A stretch of DNA of 64,000 bases from Pseudomonadota bacterium (lineage in GTDB: Bacteria; Pseudomonadota; Gammaproteobacteria; Xanthomonadales; Xanthomonadaceae), in contig JAEWFT010000016.1 of NCBI GenBank assembly GCA_023388715.1, positions 1-64,000 on the forward strand. The letters run 5' to 3'. This document shows, piece after piece, positions 10,601-18,371 of the stretch (the first letter of the stretch is position 1; each line of letters opens with the position of its first letter). Position numbers and translations under genes: made by a program. A model generated the notes under the pieces. The model was not told where the DNA came from, ran no database searches, and saw only the letters and a list, made by a program, of their open reading frames with translations.

Positions 10601-11293
10601 ATATGCCTGTGCCAGGGCGGCGCCGGCTCCCTGCAATGCCGGCCCCGGATCCGGCGGCAGCGGCGCAGCCTCCGGCAACAGCACCGGCTCGCGCAGCAGC
10701 AGCCGGAGGTCTTCGGCAAGGGCTTCATGGTTCGGCCACAACGCACCCAGATCGTCGGCGGTGGTCGCGTCCTGTGCATGCGTGCGCCACAGGTCGGCGG
10801 CAAGCTCCGCGCGCAGGTCGCCATCGTCTGCCAGCAGTTCGGGCGGATCGAAGCTGTGGCCGGATTCCAGCGCGTGTTCGCGCAGCACGCGCGCGCAGAA
10901 GCCGTGGATGGTGAAGATCGCGGCGAGGTCGATGTCCAGCGTTGCCTGGCGCAGCCGACGGCGCAGCGCTTCGTCGGATTCTTCGCTGCGTTGCCGATGC
11001 GCCTGCAGCAGCTGCCGGGTCAGCGTGGCTTCGCTGCCTTCGCCGGCGGCGACGGGTGCGTCAATCAGTTCCAGCGTCAGCTGCAGCCGTTCGCGGATGC
11101 GCTTGCGCAGCTCTTGGGTAGCGGCATCGGTGAAGGTGACCGCGAGGATCTGGCCGATGCGCAGCCCGCGTTCGACCACCAGCCGCGTCACCAGCGTGGC
11201 GAGGGTGTAGGTCTTGCCGGTGCCGGCGCTGGCCTCGATCAGGCGCACGCCGTCCAGCGGCAGGTCGAGGTAGGGGTCGCGGACTGCGCTCAT
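7649..11293 (-). CDS. recB: Exodeoxyribonuclease V subunit beta, RecB helicase-nuclease
   Basis: Catalytic 3'-5' helicase and nuclease subunit of RecBCD. The 1214 residues match the family. Walker A is EASAGTGKTYT at residues 20-30. UvrD-type motifs follow (DEFQDTDARQW, IGDPKQAIYGFRGGD, VTLHKSKGLEYPLVFLP). The C-terminal nuclease domain carries the PD-(D/E)xK signature YVLDYKSNRLP. The ATG at 11293 overlaps the recC stop as ATGA. The open frame continues 70 residues upstream inside recC but that part is arginine-rich shadow sequence. With recC and recD in the same operon, a complete enzyme is encoded here. Confidence 0.97.
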   Translation of the reverse strand: MSAVRDPYLDLPLDGVRLIEASAGTGKTYTLATLVTRLVVERGLRIGQILAVTFTDAATQELRKRIRERLQLTLELIDAPVAAGEGSEATLTRQLLQAHRQRSEESDEALRRRLRQATLDIDLAAIFTIHGFCARVLREHALESGHSFDPPELLADDGDLRAELAADLWRTHAQDATTADDLGALWPNHEALAEDLRLLLREPVLLPEAAPLPPDPGPALQGAGAALAQAYRKHGDDCRAALLAALDAKVLNGSNYRRSWIDALWSEWSAWCDGGDFSAPLDGRLAKLTNEALQDKANKGKHALVPTSPMSAEIAAYVAAVQAQADYSACRRIALLHRIRDDAHARLARLKRQRRVQTYDDLIDGVADALDGEHADALARQLRAQYAVALVDEFQDTDARQWAIFRRVFAAGSDGAALMLIGDPKQAIYGFRGGDVHTYLDAGTRADAAPPLSQNFRSRPAVLQAIGALYRNAQVAFDANRADAPPFIDRRIEFRDVQPGGTRTNQDCLRDGSPAPALTVWRAPEPTVVDAKGKPKSYSAPRSRELATQACVAAIHEVLSQARSGKATLSGKHATRCVQPGDIAVLVRSHHEATMVQQALALAGIPAVAAGKQSLFATSEARELHALLLALLHAGDDGRLRAALSTVLVGVDAAGIEALDAPVEQGGVQAQRERQQEAMGWRERLLRGGPLALVGDLCAANAERLLGLLDGERRMSNYLQLAELLQEAQRNALGLHGLVDWLGHRIATADANDETQLLRLESDARRVQIVTLHKSKGLEYPLVFLPFVGIGRRDKGPGRGCVAHDAAEGRRLHWKLGEEADWAATTTAWKEEQRAEDARLLYVGLTRAEHALWIATGKFFAHDKTPLSTMLYDVEALAAAGVAIDDTPVPAELPRLPPERDAAIPPARSVTRRLSHDWWVYSFSQLAKADAGTVADTASSATLPAGGGNDEPHGACESTVATDIDVRFSGNRYGVALHAALEHADFGAWRDWQPGDAAPADESKVMAAALREEGYDADVLADGIALTTQLVGQTLTVALPEGARLCDVPAGERRPEIEFQFSLQPVQVDALLRLLHAHGVVRERQGFGLRRTLEGLMTGLIDLTYRHAGRWYVLDYKSNRLPAYDDAALAQAMAHSEYDLQALIYTLALHRWLRFRLRDYDYGRDFGGIRYVFCRGLDASRNGSPGIYAQRFAPELVEALDALFGQGNMEGEAA

Positions 11294-14200
11294 GCCTCGT
11301 CCTCCGCGTCGTCCGGCAATGCCGCGGAGTTGATGGCCGGCCCGGGCATCGGCTCGCCGCGTGTCAGCGCGCCGTAGATCACGAAGGCGAGCTCGGCGAA
11401 TTCCTCCGCGGCGGCCGCATCGGCGAATGGATCGCGGCCGCGCAGGGCCAGCCGCAGGGCTTCGCTGTCGCCCTCGCCCCAGGAGCGCTGGCTTCCACGC
11501 CACCGGTTCGCGGCCAGCTGCAGGCCGCGCTCAGGAATCGACGCGGTGAACAGTTCCCACCCGCTGTAGGGCGCGAACGGCAATGGCCGGCGCAGGCCAT
11601 CGCGGCGTAGCGCGACCAGTGCATGCAGCGCATCGGTCGCGGACGCGCGCGACAGCGGCGGCCGCACATGCGGCCCGATGCCCGCTTCGGGATCTTCGTG
11701 GAATTCGACGAAGGCAAGCTCGAGACCGGCGGCGCTCGCCAGCAACCAGTCCAGGCCGTTGCGGATCGCCGACGGACCATTGGGCTTGCCGAAACGCAGG
11801 CGCGTGATGCCTTGCGGCAGCACGTCTCCAAGGCGGCCGTGCACGCGCACGCCATCAACCTCCGCTTCCACCGGCAGCGAGGTGGACACCGCGCCACCAC
11901 TCCAGTCCGCGTAGGCGCGTGCGTACGGCGCGACTTCGCCCGCGATCTCCGCCAGTACGCGCGCGCCCAGCGGCCCGGACGGCAGCAGGCCGCGCGCGCG
12001 CAGGCTGGCATGCAGTGCAGGGTGGTCTTGTCCCGCGAGCAGGCCATCGAACACCGCGCGTTGCAACAGGGTCCGCTGCAGCCCCGCGCGCGGCGCCTGC
12101 AACGGCTCGATGTCCTCGCCGGCAGCGTCCACCTCGGGCAGCCGCAGGCCCAGCCGCTGGCGCAGGAACTGCTCGGCGGGCGCCATCAGGAAGCGGTGCA
12201 GTGCATCGAGCGACAGGCTGCCCTCGGTGTCGTCAGGCGGCGCCAGCGCACGCGCCGGATCCATCCAGGCCGCAAGCCTGTCCCGCGCGCCGGCGAGCCT
12301 TCCGGCGGCGGGATGCCAATGGGCGCGATAGCTGAAACTACGCGGGTCCGCTTCGCCGTCGCGGCCACGCGTGCCGAATGCGGCTGGCGAGAACGGCTGC
12401 AGCGCGTGCCGCAGCACCAGGTCGCGCGCAGCCTCGCCGGGCTGCGCGTGGTAGCCGGCGGCCGCGGCGAGCAGTTCCGACACCAGCGCTGAAGGCTCGC
12501 GCCGCGTGCCGTCGCGCGCATCGGCGCCAAGCCAACTCACGTAGAACACGTCCTGCGCGGCGGTGAACAGCTGCAGGAACAGGTAGCGGTCGTCGTCACG
12601 GGTCGAGCGGTCGCCGTGGCGGCGCTGGTCGGTGCCAAGTTCGGCGGTGAGACGATTGAGCCCGGCGGCCGGGTCGCGCCGTGGGAACGCGCCATCGTCC
12701 ATCCCGAGCACGCACACCACCCGGAACGGCAAGAGCCGCATCGGCACCATCCGCGCGAAGCTGACGCCGCCGGTCAGCAGCGGCGCGCGCGTGTCGGCTT
12801 CGGTCAGGCGCGCGGTGAAATGCGCGCGCACCACCTCGATCGGGATCGGCCGATCGAAGTCGGCCGTGGCAGCCTCCGTGGCGAAGGCATCGATGAGCTT
12901 GCGCAGGCGGTCGAGCGCGCGTTGCCCGCCCGCGGAAGCGGGGGGCTTCGGCACCAGCGCATTGAGCAGGCCCAGCAGCCGTTCGCGCCAGAGCGTGGGC
13001 GTCATCGCTTCGCCCAGCACGCGCTGGTAACGCGCGAGTTCGCGCAGCAGGCGCAGCAACGCATCCAGCGTGTCCAGCGCGCTGCCTTCCAGCACTGGCC
13101 ACGGCGCAACGCCCTCGATCACGTCCTCGCCGCCACTGGCGTACCCCAACAGCAGGCGGTCCAGCGCGAACTGCCACGTATACGCATCGTCTTCCGGCGC
13201 CCCCAGCCGCGCGCGATGCGCGGCATCGATGCCCCAGCGTGCACCGGCGGCGTGCAGCCAGGCGTGCAGGCGTTCGAAATCCGCCGCCTCCAGCCCAGCG
13301 GCCTCGGCCGCCGGCGGGCTCGCCAGCAGGTCAAGCAGTTCCTCCAGGCCGAAGCGCGACCCGGGCAGTGCCAGCAGCCGCAGGAAGACCTCGGCCAGGG
13401 GTTCGCCGGCGAGCGGGCTGGCATCGGCAATCGCGTAGGGGATCGCCTGCCCGTTTGCACCCCCGAACACGGCTTCGAGATACGGGACGTAAGGGTCGAT
13501 GTCGGGCGCCAGCACCGCGATGTCGCGGGGCTGCAGCGGCGGATCGAAGCGGGCGTCTTCCAGCAGCGCCCGCAGGCGGTCGTGCAACACCTGCAGTTCG
13601 CGTAGGCGAGTGTGGCAGGCGTGGAACTGCAGGCTGGCGTCGTCCAGCGCGAGCGCATCACGCAGGCCGGCGGCCGGCAGCGCAGCGTCGCGCAGCAGGT
13701 CCGACTGCATGCGGCGCAGCAGGGTGTCGCCGCCCCCTGCTTCTATCGGGTCCACGTAGGCGGCGACCTCGCCCGAAGGGTGCACCACCTCGTAGCTGCC
13801 CAGCAGGGCCATGAAGTCGCGACCCGCCGCGCCCCAGTCGCGCAGCAGCGGGTGTCCCCCTTCGCCTGGGACGTGCTCCGCGCGCGCGCGACGGCCACCG
13901 GGATCGCCCCAGGTTTCGCGGGTCGGGCTCGGGAGATAGAAGTGCAGCGTGCCCACGCGCGCCTGCGAGGCCAGCACGCGCAGCACGTCCGGCGAGACGT
14001 TGAGGGTGGCGAAGGCGAACAGCCGCGGGGGAAGCCCTGCCGGGATCCCGTCGGCGTCGGCGAAGCGGGAGAGATACGCCTGCAACCTCCGGGCGCGGTG
14101 CGGCTGGTCGCCGGCGACCACGCGCCAGAGCACGGCCTGCGGGTCATCGGGATCGGCCCCGGTTTCCCAGCGCAGCAGCCAGTCGCGCCGCCAGGCCTGG

Positions 14201-14637
14201 TACTTCTCGAACACGCCCGCCAGCTCGCCGGCAAGCGACCAGGGTTTCAGCGGATCGCCATCGCGCAGGTAGGCCGCAATGGCGGCAAGCGCAGGGCGCG
14301 CCAGCAGCGCCGCGTCGGTCAGCGCGGCGTACAGGCGCCAGCGCAGGCCGGCGGCATCAATGTCGCCACGGGACGGACCCAGGTTGGCGTCCAGCGCGCG
14401 GCTGACGAACTCGCCCGGGGTCAGGAATTCGAGGTTGGCGGCGATGCCGTGCCTGTGCGCCAGGGTCGCCTGCAGCCAGCGCCGCATTGCCGCCTGCGGG
14501 ATCAGGATCGTGTCGGGCGCGAGCGGGTCATCCGCAGCCGCGGGAGTGCGCAGCTCGTCGGCCAGCAGGCCCGCGAGCACGTCGAGCGCGTTGCCGTGAT
14601 AGAGGCGGAAATCGGTGGGAATCATCGTCGCCGGCAT
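11290..14637 (-). CDS. recC: Exodeoxyribonuclease V subunit gamma, RecC
   Basis: RecC is the scaffold and Chi-recognition subunit of RecBCD, built from inactive helicase and nuclease domains. The protein is 1115 residues from the ATG at 14637 or 1111 from the ATG at 14625; the latter gives MIPTDFRLYHGNALDVL, which aligns better with the E. coli start. Neither has a strong ribosome binding site. Recognisable segments are LQFHACHTRLRELQVLHDRL and VVCVLGMDDGAFPRRD. It is first in the recC-recB-recD operon. The upstream gap of about 180 bases includes the hairpin at 14687-14710, which terminates the preceding gene, so the operon promoter must lie between that hairpin and 14637. Confidence 0.94.
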   Translation of the reverse strand: MPATMIPTDFRLYHGNALDVLAGLLADELRTPAAADDPLAPDTILIPQAAMRRWLQATLAHRHGIAANLEFLTPGEFVSRALDANLGPSRGDIDAAGLRWRLYAALTDAALLARPALAAIAAYLRDGDPLKPWSLAGELAGVFEKYQAWRRDWLLRWETGADPDDPQAVLWRVVAGDQPHRARRLQAYLSRFADADGIPAGLPPRLFAFATLNVSPDVLRVLASQARVGTLHFYLPSPTRETWGDPGGRRARAEHVPGEGGHPLLRDWGAAGRDFMALLGSYEVVHPSGEVAAYVDPIEAGGGDTLLRRMQSDLLRDAALPAAGLRDALALDDASLQFHACHTRLRELQVLHDRLRALLEDARFDPPLQPRDIAVLAPDIDPYVPYLEAVFGGANGQAIPYAIADASPLAGEPLAEVFLRLLALPGSRFGLEELLDLLASPPAAEAAGLEAADFERLHAWLHAAGARWGIDAAHRARLGAPEDDAYTWQFALDRLLLGYASGGEDVIEGVAPWPVLEGSALDTLDALLRLLRELARYQRVLGEAMTPTLWRERLLGLLNALVPKPPASAGGQRALDRLRKLIDAFATEAATADFDRPIPIEVVRAHFTARLTEADTRAPLLTGGVSFARMVPMRLLPFRVVCVLGMDDGAFPRRDPAAGLNRLTAELGTDQRRHGDRSTRDDDRYLFLQLFTAAQDVFYVSWLGADARDGTRREPSALVSELLAAAAGYHAQPGEAARDLVLRHALQPFSPAAFGTRGRDGEADPRSFSYRAHWHPAAGRLAGARDRLAAWMDPARALAPPDDTEGSLSLDALHRFLMAPAEQFLRQRLGLRLPEVDAAGEDIEPLQAPRAGLQRTLLQRAVFDGLLAGQDHPALHASLRARGLLPSGPLGARVLAEIAGEVAPYARAYADWSGGAVSTSLPVEAEVDGVRVHGRLGDVLPQGITRLRFGKPNGPSAIRNGLDWLLASAAGLELAFVEFHEDPEAGIGPHVRPPLSRASATDALHALVALRRDGLRRPLPFAPYSGWELFTASIPERGLQLAANRWRGSQRSWGEGDSEALRLALRGRDPFADAAAAEEFAELAFVIYGALTRGEPMPGPAINSAALPDDAEDEA

Positions 14638-14686
14638 TGTGCCGGTTGGGCGTCTCGCCTGTTGCGACTGTCAGCGCGCAAAACAA

Positions 14687-14710
14687 CGAGGCCGCCCGAA
14701 GGCGGCCTCG
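14687..14710 (-). terminator. Rho-independent terminator of the glycine-zipper gene
   Basis: A perfect 10-bp stem (CGAGGCCGCC with GGCGGCCTCG, loop CGAA). Read on the minus strand it is followed by TTGTTTTG. It lies 108 bases after the stop of the minus-strand gene at 14819, and ahead of recC, so it should separate the two transcription units. Confidence 0.7.
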
Positions 14711-14818
14711 CGTGGCTCTCGTGGATGCGATTGGCCGTGTGACCCCGAAGTGTCGCGTGCCACCGCCGAGCCAAGATGTACTCAGGGCGCAACCATCACG
14801 CCCTGACTCTTGCGGTGC

Positions 14819-15277
14819 TTAGCGGCCGTCGCCGTCGGCGTCGCCCGGCATCGAGCGCTCGATGTGATGCCAACCATCGCGCACCGCGCCCTTGGCCTCG
14901 TTCCAGCCCAGGCGGGACTCGGCCTTGGTGGCTTCCCAGTTGCGCTCGAGGTCGCTCTCGACGTCCTCGAACTTGCGGCCCTGGTACTGGCTGTAGGTGT
15001 CGTAGCCGTACTTGTAGGCCGGCTCGTAGTCGTTCCAGGTGCTGCCGCTGGCGTAGTACGGGGCGCTGGTGTAGTTCTTCTTGAAGTGGTCGGTGTACTC
15101 CGTCGGGTTGACCGCCTCCGCCAGCGCGCCGCCGCCCTTGGCACCCAAGGCGCCGCCGACGATCGCGCCAACCACGGTGCCCACGGGGCCCGCAGCGGAG
15201 CCTGCAGCGCCGCCCGCGATCGCGCCTGCAACCGCGCCAGTGCCTTCACCGATGCTGTGATCCTTCTTGACGGTCAT
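14819..15277 (-). CDS. Glycine-zipper hypothetical protein
   Basis: A 152-residue protein of unknown function. Residues about 15-55 form a glycine-zipper stretch (repeated GAVAGAIAGGAAGS / GAIVGGALG pattern) that should insert in or associate with a membrane. The C-terminal half is hydrophilic and tyrosine-rich (KYGYDTYSQYQGRKFEDV) and ends in an Asp/Gly-rich tail. There is no signal peptide; the start reads MTVKKDHS. AAGGAG lies 7 bases before the ATG at 15277, so an upstream in-frame start is unlikely. The gene has its own terminator and appears monocistronic. Similar proteins occur in stress-response sets of this order, but no function can be assigned from sequence. Confidence 0.75.
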   Translation of the reverse strand: MTVKKDHSIGEGTGAVAGAIAGGAAGSAAGPVGTVVGAIVGGALGAKGGGALAEAVNPTEYTDHFKKNYTSAPYYASGSTWNDYEPAYKYGYDTYSQYQGRKFEDVESDLERNWEATKAESRLGWNEAKGAVRDGWHHIERSMPGDADGDGR

Positions 15278-15426
15278 GTCTTGCTCCTTGCTGTGGGGTG
15301 TGATGTCGATGCTTGTGCACCGGACACCCGCAGCATCCCAGCGAGGGCGTAGCGGCAGGGTCAAGCAAACGTGAGCGCGCCGTGGACGGTCAGCCGCCGC
15401 TCATCTACCTGTCTGCGGCGCTGCCC

Positions 15427-16902
15427 TCATTCATCCGACAGCTGGAGCGGCTCCGCCCCCGGCAAGGTTTCCACCCCGCGCAACTTGCGCTCGATCGCGC
15501 GCGTGCGCACGCCCGCCTGCTTGATGCTGTTCTGCACGGTGTCCAGCTGGCTGTGCGCCTTCTCCAGCACCACCGCGAACTTGCCGAATTCATCCTTGAC
15601 CGCGCCCAGGGTCTGCCAGACCTCGCTGGAGCGCTTCTCGATCGCCAGCGACCGAAAGCCCATCTGCAGCGCATTCAGCACCGCCAGCAGGGTCGTCGGC
15701 CCGACCAGGGTGACCCGATGGTCGCGCTGCACCCCATCGAACAGGCCCGGGCGCCGGATCGCCTCCGCGTACAGGCCCTCGGTGGGCAGGAACAGCAGGG
15801 CGAAGTCGGTGGTGTGCGGCGGCGCGACGTACTTCTCGCGGATCTTCCGCGCTTCTTCGCGGATGCGCCGTTCCAGCGCATTGCCGGCGGCCTGCACCGC
15901 CTCCGTCTGCGCGGCTTCCTGGGCGTCGACCAGCTTCTCGTAATCCTCGCGCGGGAACTTGGCGTCGATCGGCAGCCAGACCTGGCCACCGGCCTGCGGC
16001 CCCGGCATGCGGATGGCGAACTCGACGCGCTCCACCGAGCCGGGGATGGTGGCGACGTTGGCCGCGTACTGCTCGGCCACCAGCACGTCCTCCAGCAGCG
16101 CGCCAAGCTGGGTTTCGCCGAAGGTGCCGCGGCGCTTCACGTTGGTCAGCACCTTCTGCAGGCTGCCGACGTCGGACGCCAGCTGGCGCATTTCGCCAAG
16201 CCCGCGCTGCACCGCCTCCAGGCGCTCGCTGACCAGGCGGAACGATTCGCCCAGCCGCGTCTCCAGGGTGGACTGCAGCTTCTCGTCGACCGTCGCCCGC
16301 ATCTGCTCGAGCTTGCGCGCGTTGTCGTCCTGCAGCGCCTTGAGCTGCGATTCGAGGGTCGCGCGCATCTCGCCGATGCGCTGGTCGTTGCGGGTGGCGA
16401 CCTCGCGCAGCTGCGCGACCAGGTCGCGCGACAACTGCACCTGCGCCTCGCGCTGCTCCTCGCGGCCCACGCGCGCGACCTCATTCAGCGCCTGGCTGAA
16501 GTCGTCCAGCCGCTTGTCGGTGCGCTCGGTCAGCTCGCCGATGCGCTGCGCGAGCAGGGCATGCTGCTGCGCCTGCAGGCGGGCGGATTCCTCGCGCACG
16601 TGGCGGGCGTCGGTGCCCAGTTGCTCGCGCAGGGCCTCGAACTGGCCGCCGGTACGCTCGCCGAATCCCGCCAGGCGCTGGTCGAAGCGGTCCATGCCCT
16701 GGGCCTGGGTCGAGGCCAGCAGCTGCAGGGTATCGCGCAGCTCGCCACGGCCCTCGCGCTGTTCGGTCCGCAGCGCGTCTTCCAGCTGCTCGCGCAGCCG
16801 CGCCACCGCCGCATCCGGCTTGCGCAGCAGCAGCGCCACCAGCAGCGCGATCGCCACCAGCACGCCAATTAGCAGGAGCAGAAGCAACGGGTCCATGTCC
16901 AT
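15427..16902 (-). CDS. rmuC: DNA recombination protein RmuC
   Basis: RmuC is a membrane-anchored, predicted nuclease-fold protein that limits recombination at inverted repeats; its biochemical activity is poorly known. It has 491 residues: an N-terminal membrane helix at about 5-26 (LLLLLLIGVLVAIALLVALL), a long coiled coil to about 230, and the conserved RmuC domain with RRGTFGETQLGALLEDVL, VWLPIDAKFPREDYEKL and LLFLPTEGLYAEA. The last two contain the restriction-endonuclease-like acidic residues. It follows the RlmI-type methyltransferase on the same strand with a 79-base gap. That gap holds a GC-rich inverted repeat (16936-16943 with 16958-16965). Confidence 0.93.
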   Translation of the reverse strand: MDMDPLLLLLLIGVLVAIALLVALLLRKPDAAVARLREQLEDALRTEQREGRGELRDTLQLLASTQAQGMDRFDQRLAGFGERTGGQFEALREQLGTDARHVREESARLQAQQHALLAQRIGELTERTDKRLDDFSQALNEVARVGREEQREAQVQLSRDLVAQLREVATRNDQRIGEMRATLESQLKALQDDNARKLEQMRATVDEKLQSTLETRLGESFRLVSERLEAVQRGLGEMRQLASDVGSLQKVLTNVKRRGTFGETQLGALLEDVLVAEQYAANVATIPGSVERVEFAIRMPGPQAGGQVWLPIDAKFPREDYEKLVDAQEAAQTEAVQAAGNALERRIREEARKIREKYVAPPHTTDFALLFLPTEGLYAEAIRRPGLFDGVQRDHRVTLVGPTTLLAVLNALQMGFRSLAIEKRSSEVWQTLGAVKDEFGKFAVVLEKAHSQLDTVQNSIKQAGVRTRAIERKLRGVETLPGAEPLQLSDE

Positions 16903-16981
16903 CCGGCCAGTGTAGCGAGCGGCGTCGCAGCGGCTGCGACCGGGGCCGCGGCCGGCGCCGGTCGCGCTGCCGCGGGTTGCG

Positions 16982-18163
16982 TCAGTCCAGCACCCGGCAG
17001 AACACCGCCTTGAGGTAGCGCGATTCCGGCACCTGCGCCAGCCACGGATGGTCGGACCCGGCGCCGGCGACCTTGAGCACCTGCACCGTGCGCCCGGCGT
17101 AGAAGGCGGCGCGGCGCAGCATGTCGAGGAACTGCTCCTCGCTCACCAGCCCGGTGCAGCTGAAGGTGGCGAACAGCCCGCCGGGCTTCACCACCGACAG
17201 CGCGGCCTTGTTCATGTCGAGGTACTTCTTCAGCGCCGGGATCACCTGCTCGCGGTCGCGGGTCATCTTCGCCGGGTCGAGGATCACCACGTCGAAGCGC
17301 TCGCCATTGGCGCTGGCATCGCGCAGCCACGGGAAGATGTCGGCCTGCACGAAGCGCGGCATCGCCTTGCCCTGCAGCCCGTTCAACCGCGCGTTGCCGC
17401 GCGCGATCTCCAGCACCGCGGGGTCGATGTCGACGCCGGTCACCTCCTCCGCGCCTCGCACCGCCGCGTACACGCCGAAGCCGCCGGTGTTGCAGCACAG
17501 GTCGAGCACGCGCTTGCCCGCGCAATGGCGCGAGAGCCACTCGCGGTTCTCGCGCTGGTCGGCGAAGAAGCCGGTCTTGTGCGCGCCGGCCGGGTCGGCG
17601 CGGAAACGGATGCCGTGTTCCTCGATGACCGCGGGCTCGGTGCCCAGGGTGTCGCGGTAGTCGAAGCTTTCCTGCTTCTGCACGTGCTCGTCGGCGAAGC
17701 TGTGGAAGCGGCAGCCCGGGAAATGCTCGCGCAGCGCGTTGAAGATCCATTCGCGGTGGCGCCACGCGCCCGCGCTGAAGAAGCCGACCACCAACAGCTC
17801 GTCGTAGCGGTCCACCACCAGCCCGCTGATGCCATCGCCCTCGCTGTGGAAAACGCGCCAGGCGTTGCCGGTGGCCTCCAGCCCGAGCACGTCGCGACGC
17901 AGCGCGACCGCCTCCCCGATCCGGCGCGAGAACCAGCCGGCCTCCACCTCGACCGAAGGGTCCGCCTCCAGCATGCGCAGCGCGATGCGCGAATGGCCGT
18001 TGTAGAACCCGCGGCCAATGAAGTCGCCATCGACGCCCCGCACCTCGACGATGCTGCCCGGCTTCGGCCGCTGCGCCGGTTTCTCGACCAGGCGCTGGAA
18101 GATCCACGGGTGGCTGGATTTCCAGGCGTTCTTGAGGCGGACGACGGGCAGGGGCTCGGCCAT
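16982..18163 (-). CDS. rlmI: Class I SAM-dependent 23S rRNA methyltransferase, RlmI type
   Basis: Cytosine-C5 rRNA methyltransferase of the RlmI family, expected to modify 23S rRNA. It has 393 residues, close to the 396 of E. coli RlmI. An N-terminal PUA domain (KNAWKSSHPWIFQRLVEKP) is followed by a linker and a Rossmann methyltransferase fold with VLDLCCNTGGFGVYAA for SAM binding. Motif IV reads VVILDPAKMTRDREQV, and the catalytic cysteine region reads GGLFATFSCTGLVS. The ATG at 18163 follows the N-terminal alignment; a longer frame upstream runs through the riboswitch region on the opposite strand and is spurious. The gene is divergent from the TerC/Alx gene. Confidence 0.88.
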   Translation of the reverse strand: MAEPLPVVRLKNAWKSSHPWIFQRLVEKPAQRPKPGSIVEVRGVDGDFIGRGFYNGHSRIALRMLEADPSVEVEAGWFSRRIGEAVALRRDVLGLEATGNAWRVFHSEGDGISGLVVDRYDELLVVGFFSAGAWRHREWIFNALREHFPGCRFHSFADEHVQKQESFDYRDTLGTEPAVIEEHGIRFRADPAGAHKTGFFADQRENREWLSRHCAGKRVLDLCCNTGGFGVYAAVRGAEEVTGVDIDPAVLEIARGNARLNGLQGKAMPRFVQADIFPWLRDASANGERFDVVILDPAKMTRDREQVIPALKKYLDMNKAALSVVKPGGLFATFSCTGLVSEEQFLDMLRRAAFYAGRTVQVLKVAGAGSDHPWLAQVPESRYLKAVFCRVLD

Positions 18164-18207
18164 GGCGTTGACGTGACGACGACGGGGATCGGCTATTCTC
18201 GCCCACG

Positions 18208-18322
18208 AAGGGGAGTAACTCCGCGCGCGGTCGTCGTCATTTCGGGTCCATCGGGCCCCGGCGCCGCGGCAGGCCAACCGCCTGCGGGTGAGACCTTCGC
18301 CGAACGGCGAAGCGTGCCCCTT
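18208..18322 (+). ncRNA. yybP-ykoY (Mn2+-sensing) riboswitch
   Basis: The two invariant blocks of this riboswitch class are present in the right order and spacing: GGGGAGTAA at 18210-18218 and TGAGACCTTCGCC at 18289-18301. The P1 stem can form between AAGGGG (18208-18213) and CCCCTT (18317-18322). The terminal helix CTTCGCC/GGCGAAG (18295-18301 with 18306-18312, loop GAAC) closes the second block. The internal GTCGTCGTCAT segment also fits. The class senses Mn2+ and controls Mn exporters and TerC/Alx proteins, which matches the gene 50 bases downstream. No U-tract terminator follows, so control of translation initiation is more likely than attenuation. Confidence 0.9.
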
Positions 18323-18371
18323 TCCCTGCATCCCGCATGGACGCGCCCGCCGTTGCACGGTGGAGACGCGC

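Noticed and set aside
11294..11503. 70-residue N-terminal extension of RecB
   Set aside because: The extra residues are arginine-rich shadow of recC; the ATG at 11293 in the ATGA overlap fits the family start.
16936..16965. GC-rich inverted repeat between rlmI and rmuC as terminator
   Set aside because: 8-bp arms with a 14-base loop and no U-tract; chance pairing is likely in such GC-rich DNA.
18288..18371. Upstream in-frame GTG start of the TerC/Alx gene
   Set aside because: It lies in the second conserved block of the riboswitch and adds residues with no membrane-protein character. The GTG at 18372 has a good ribosome binding site.
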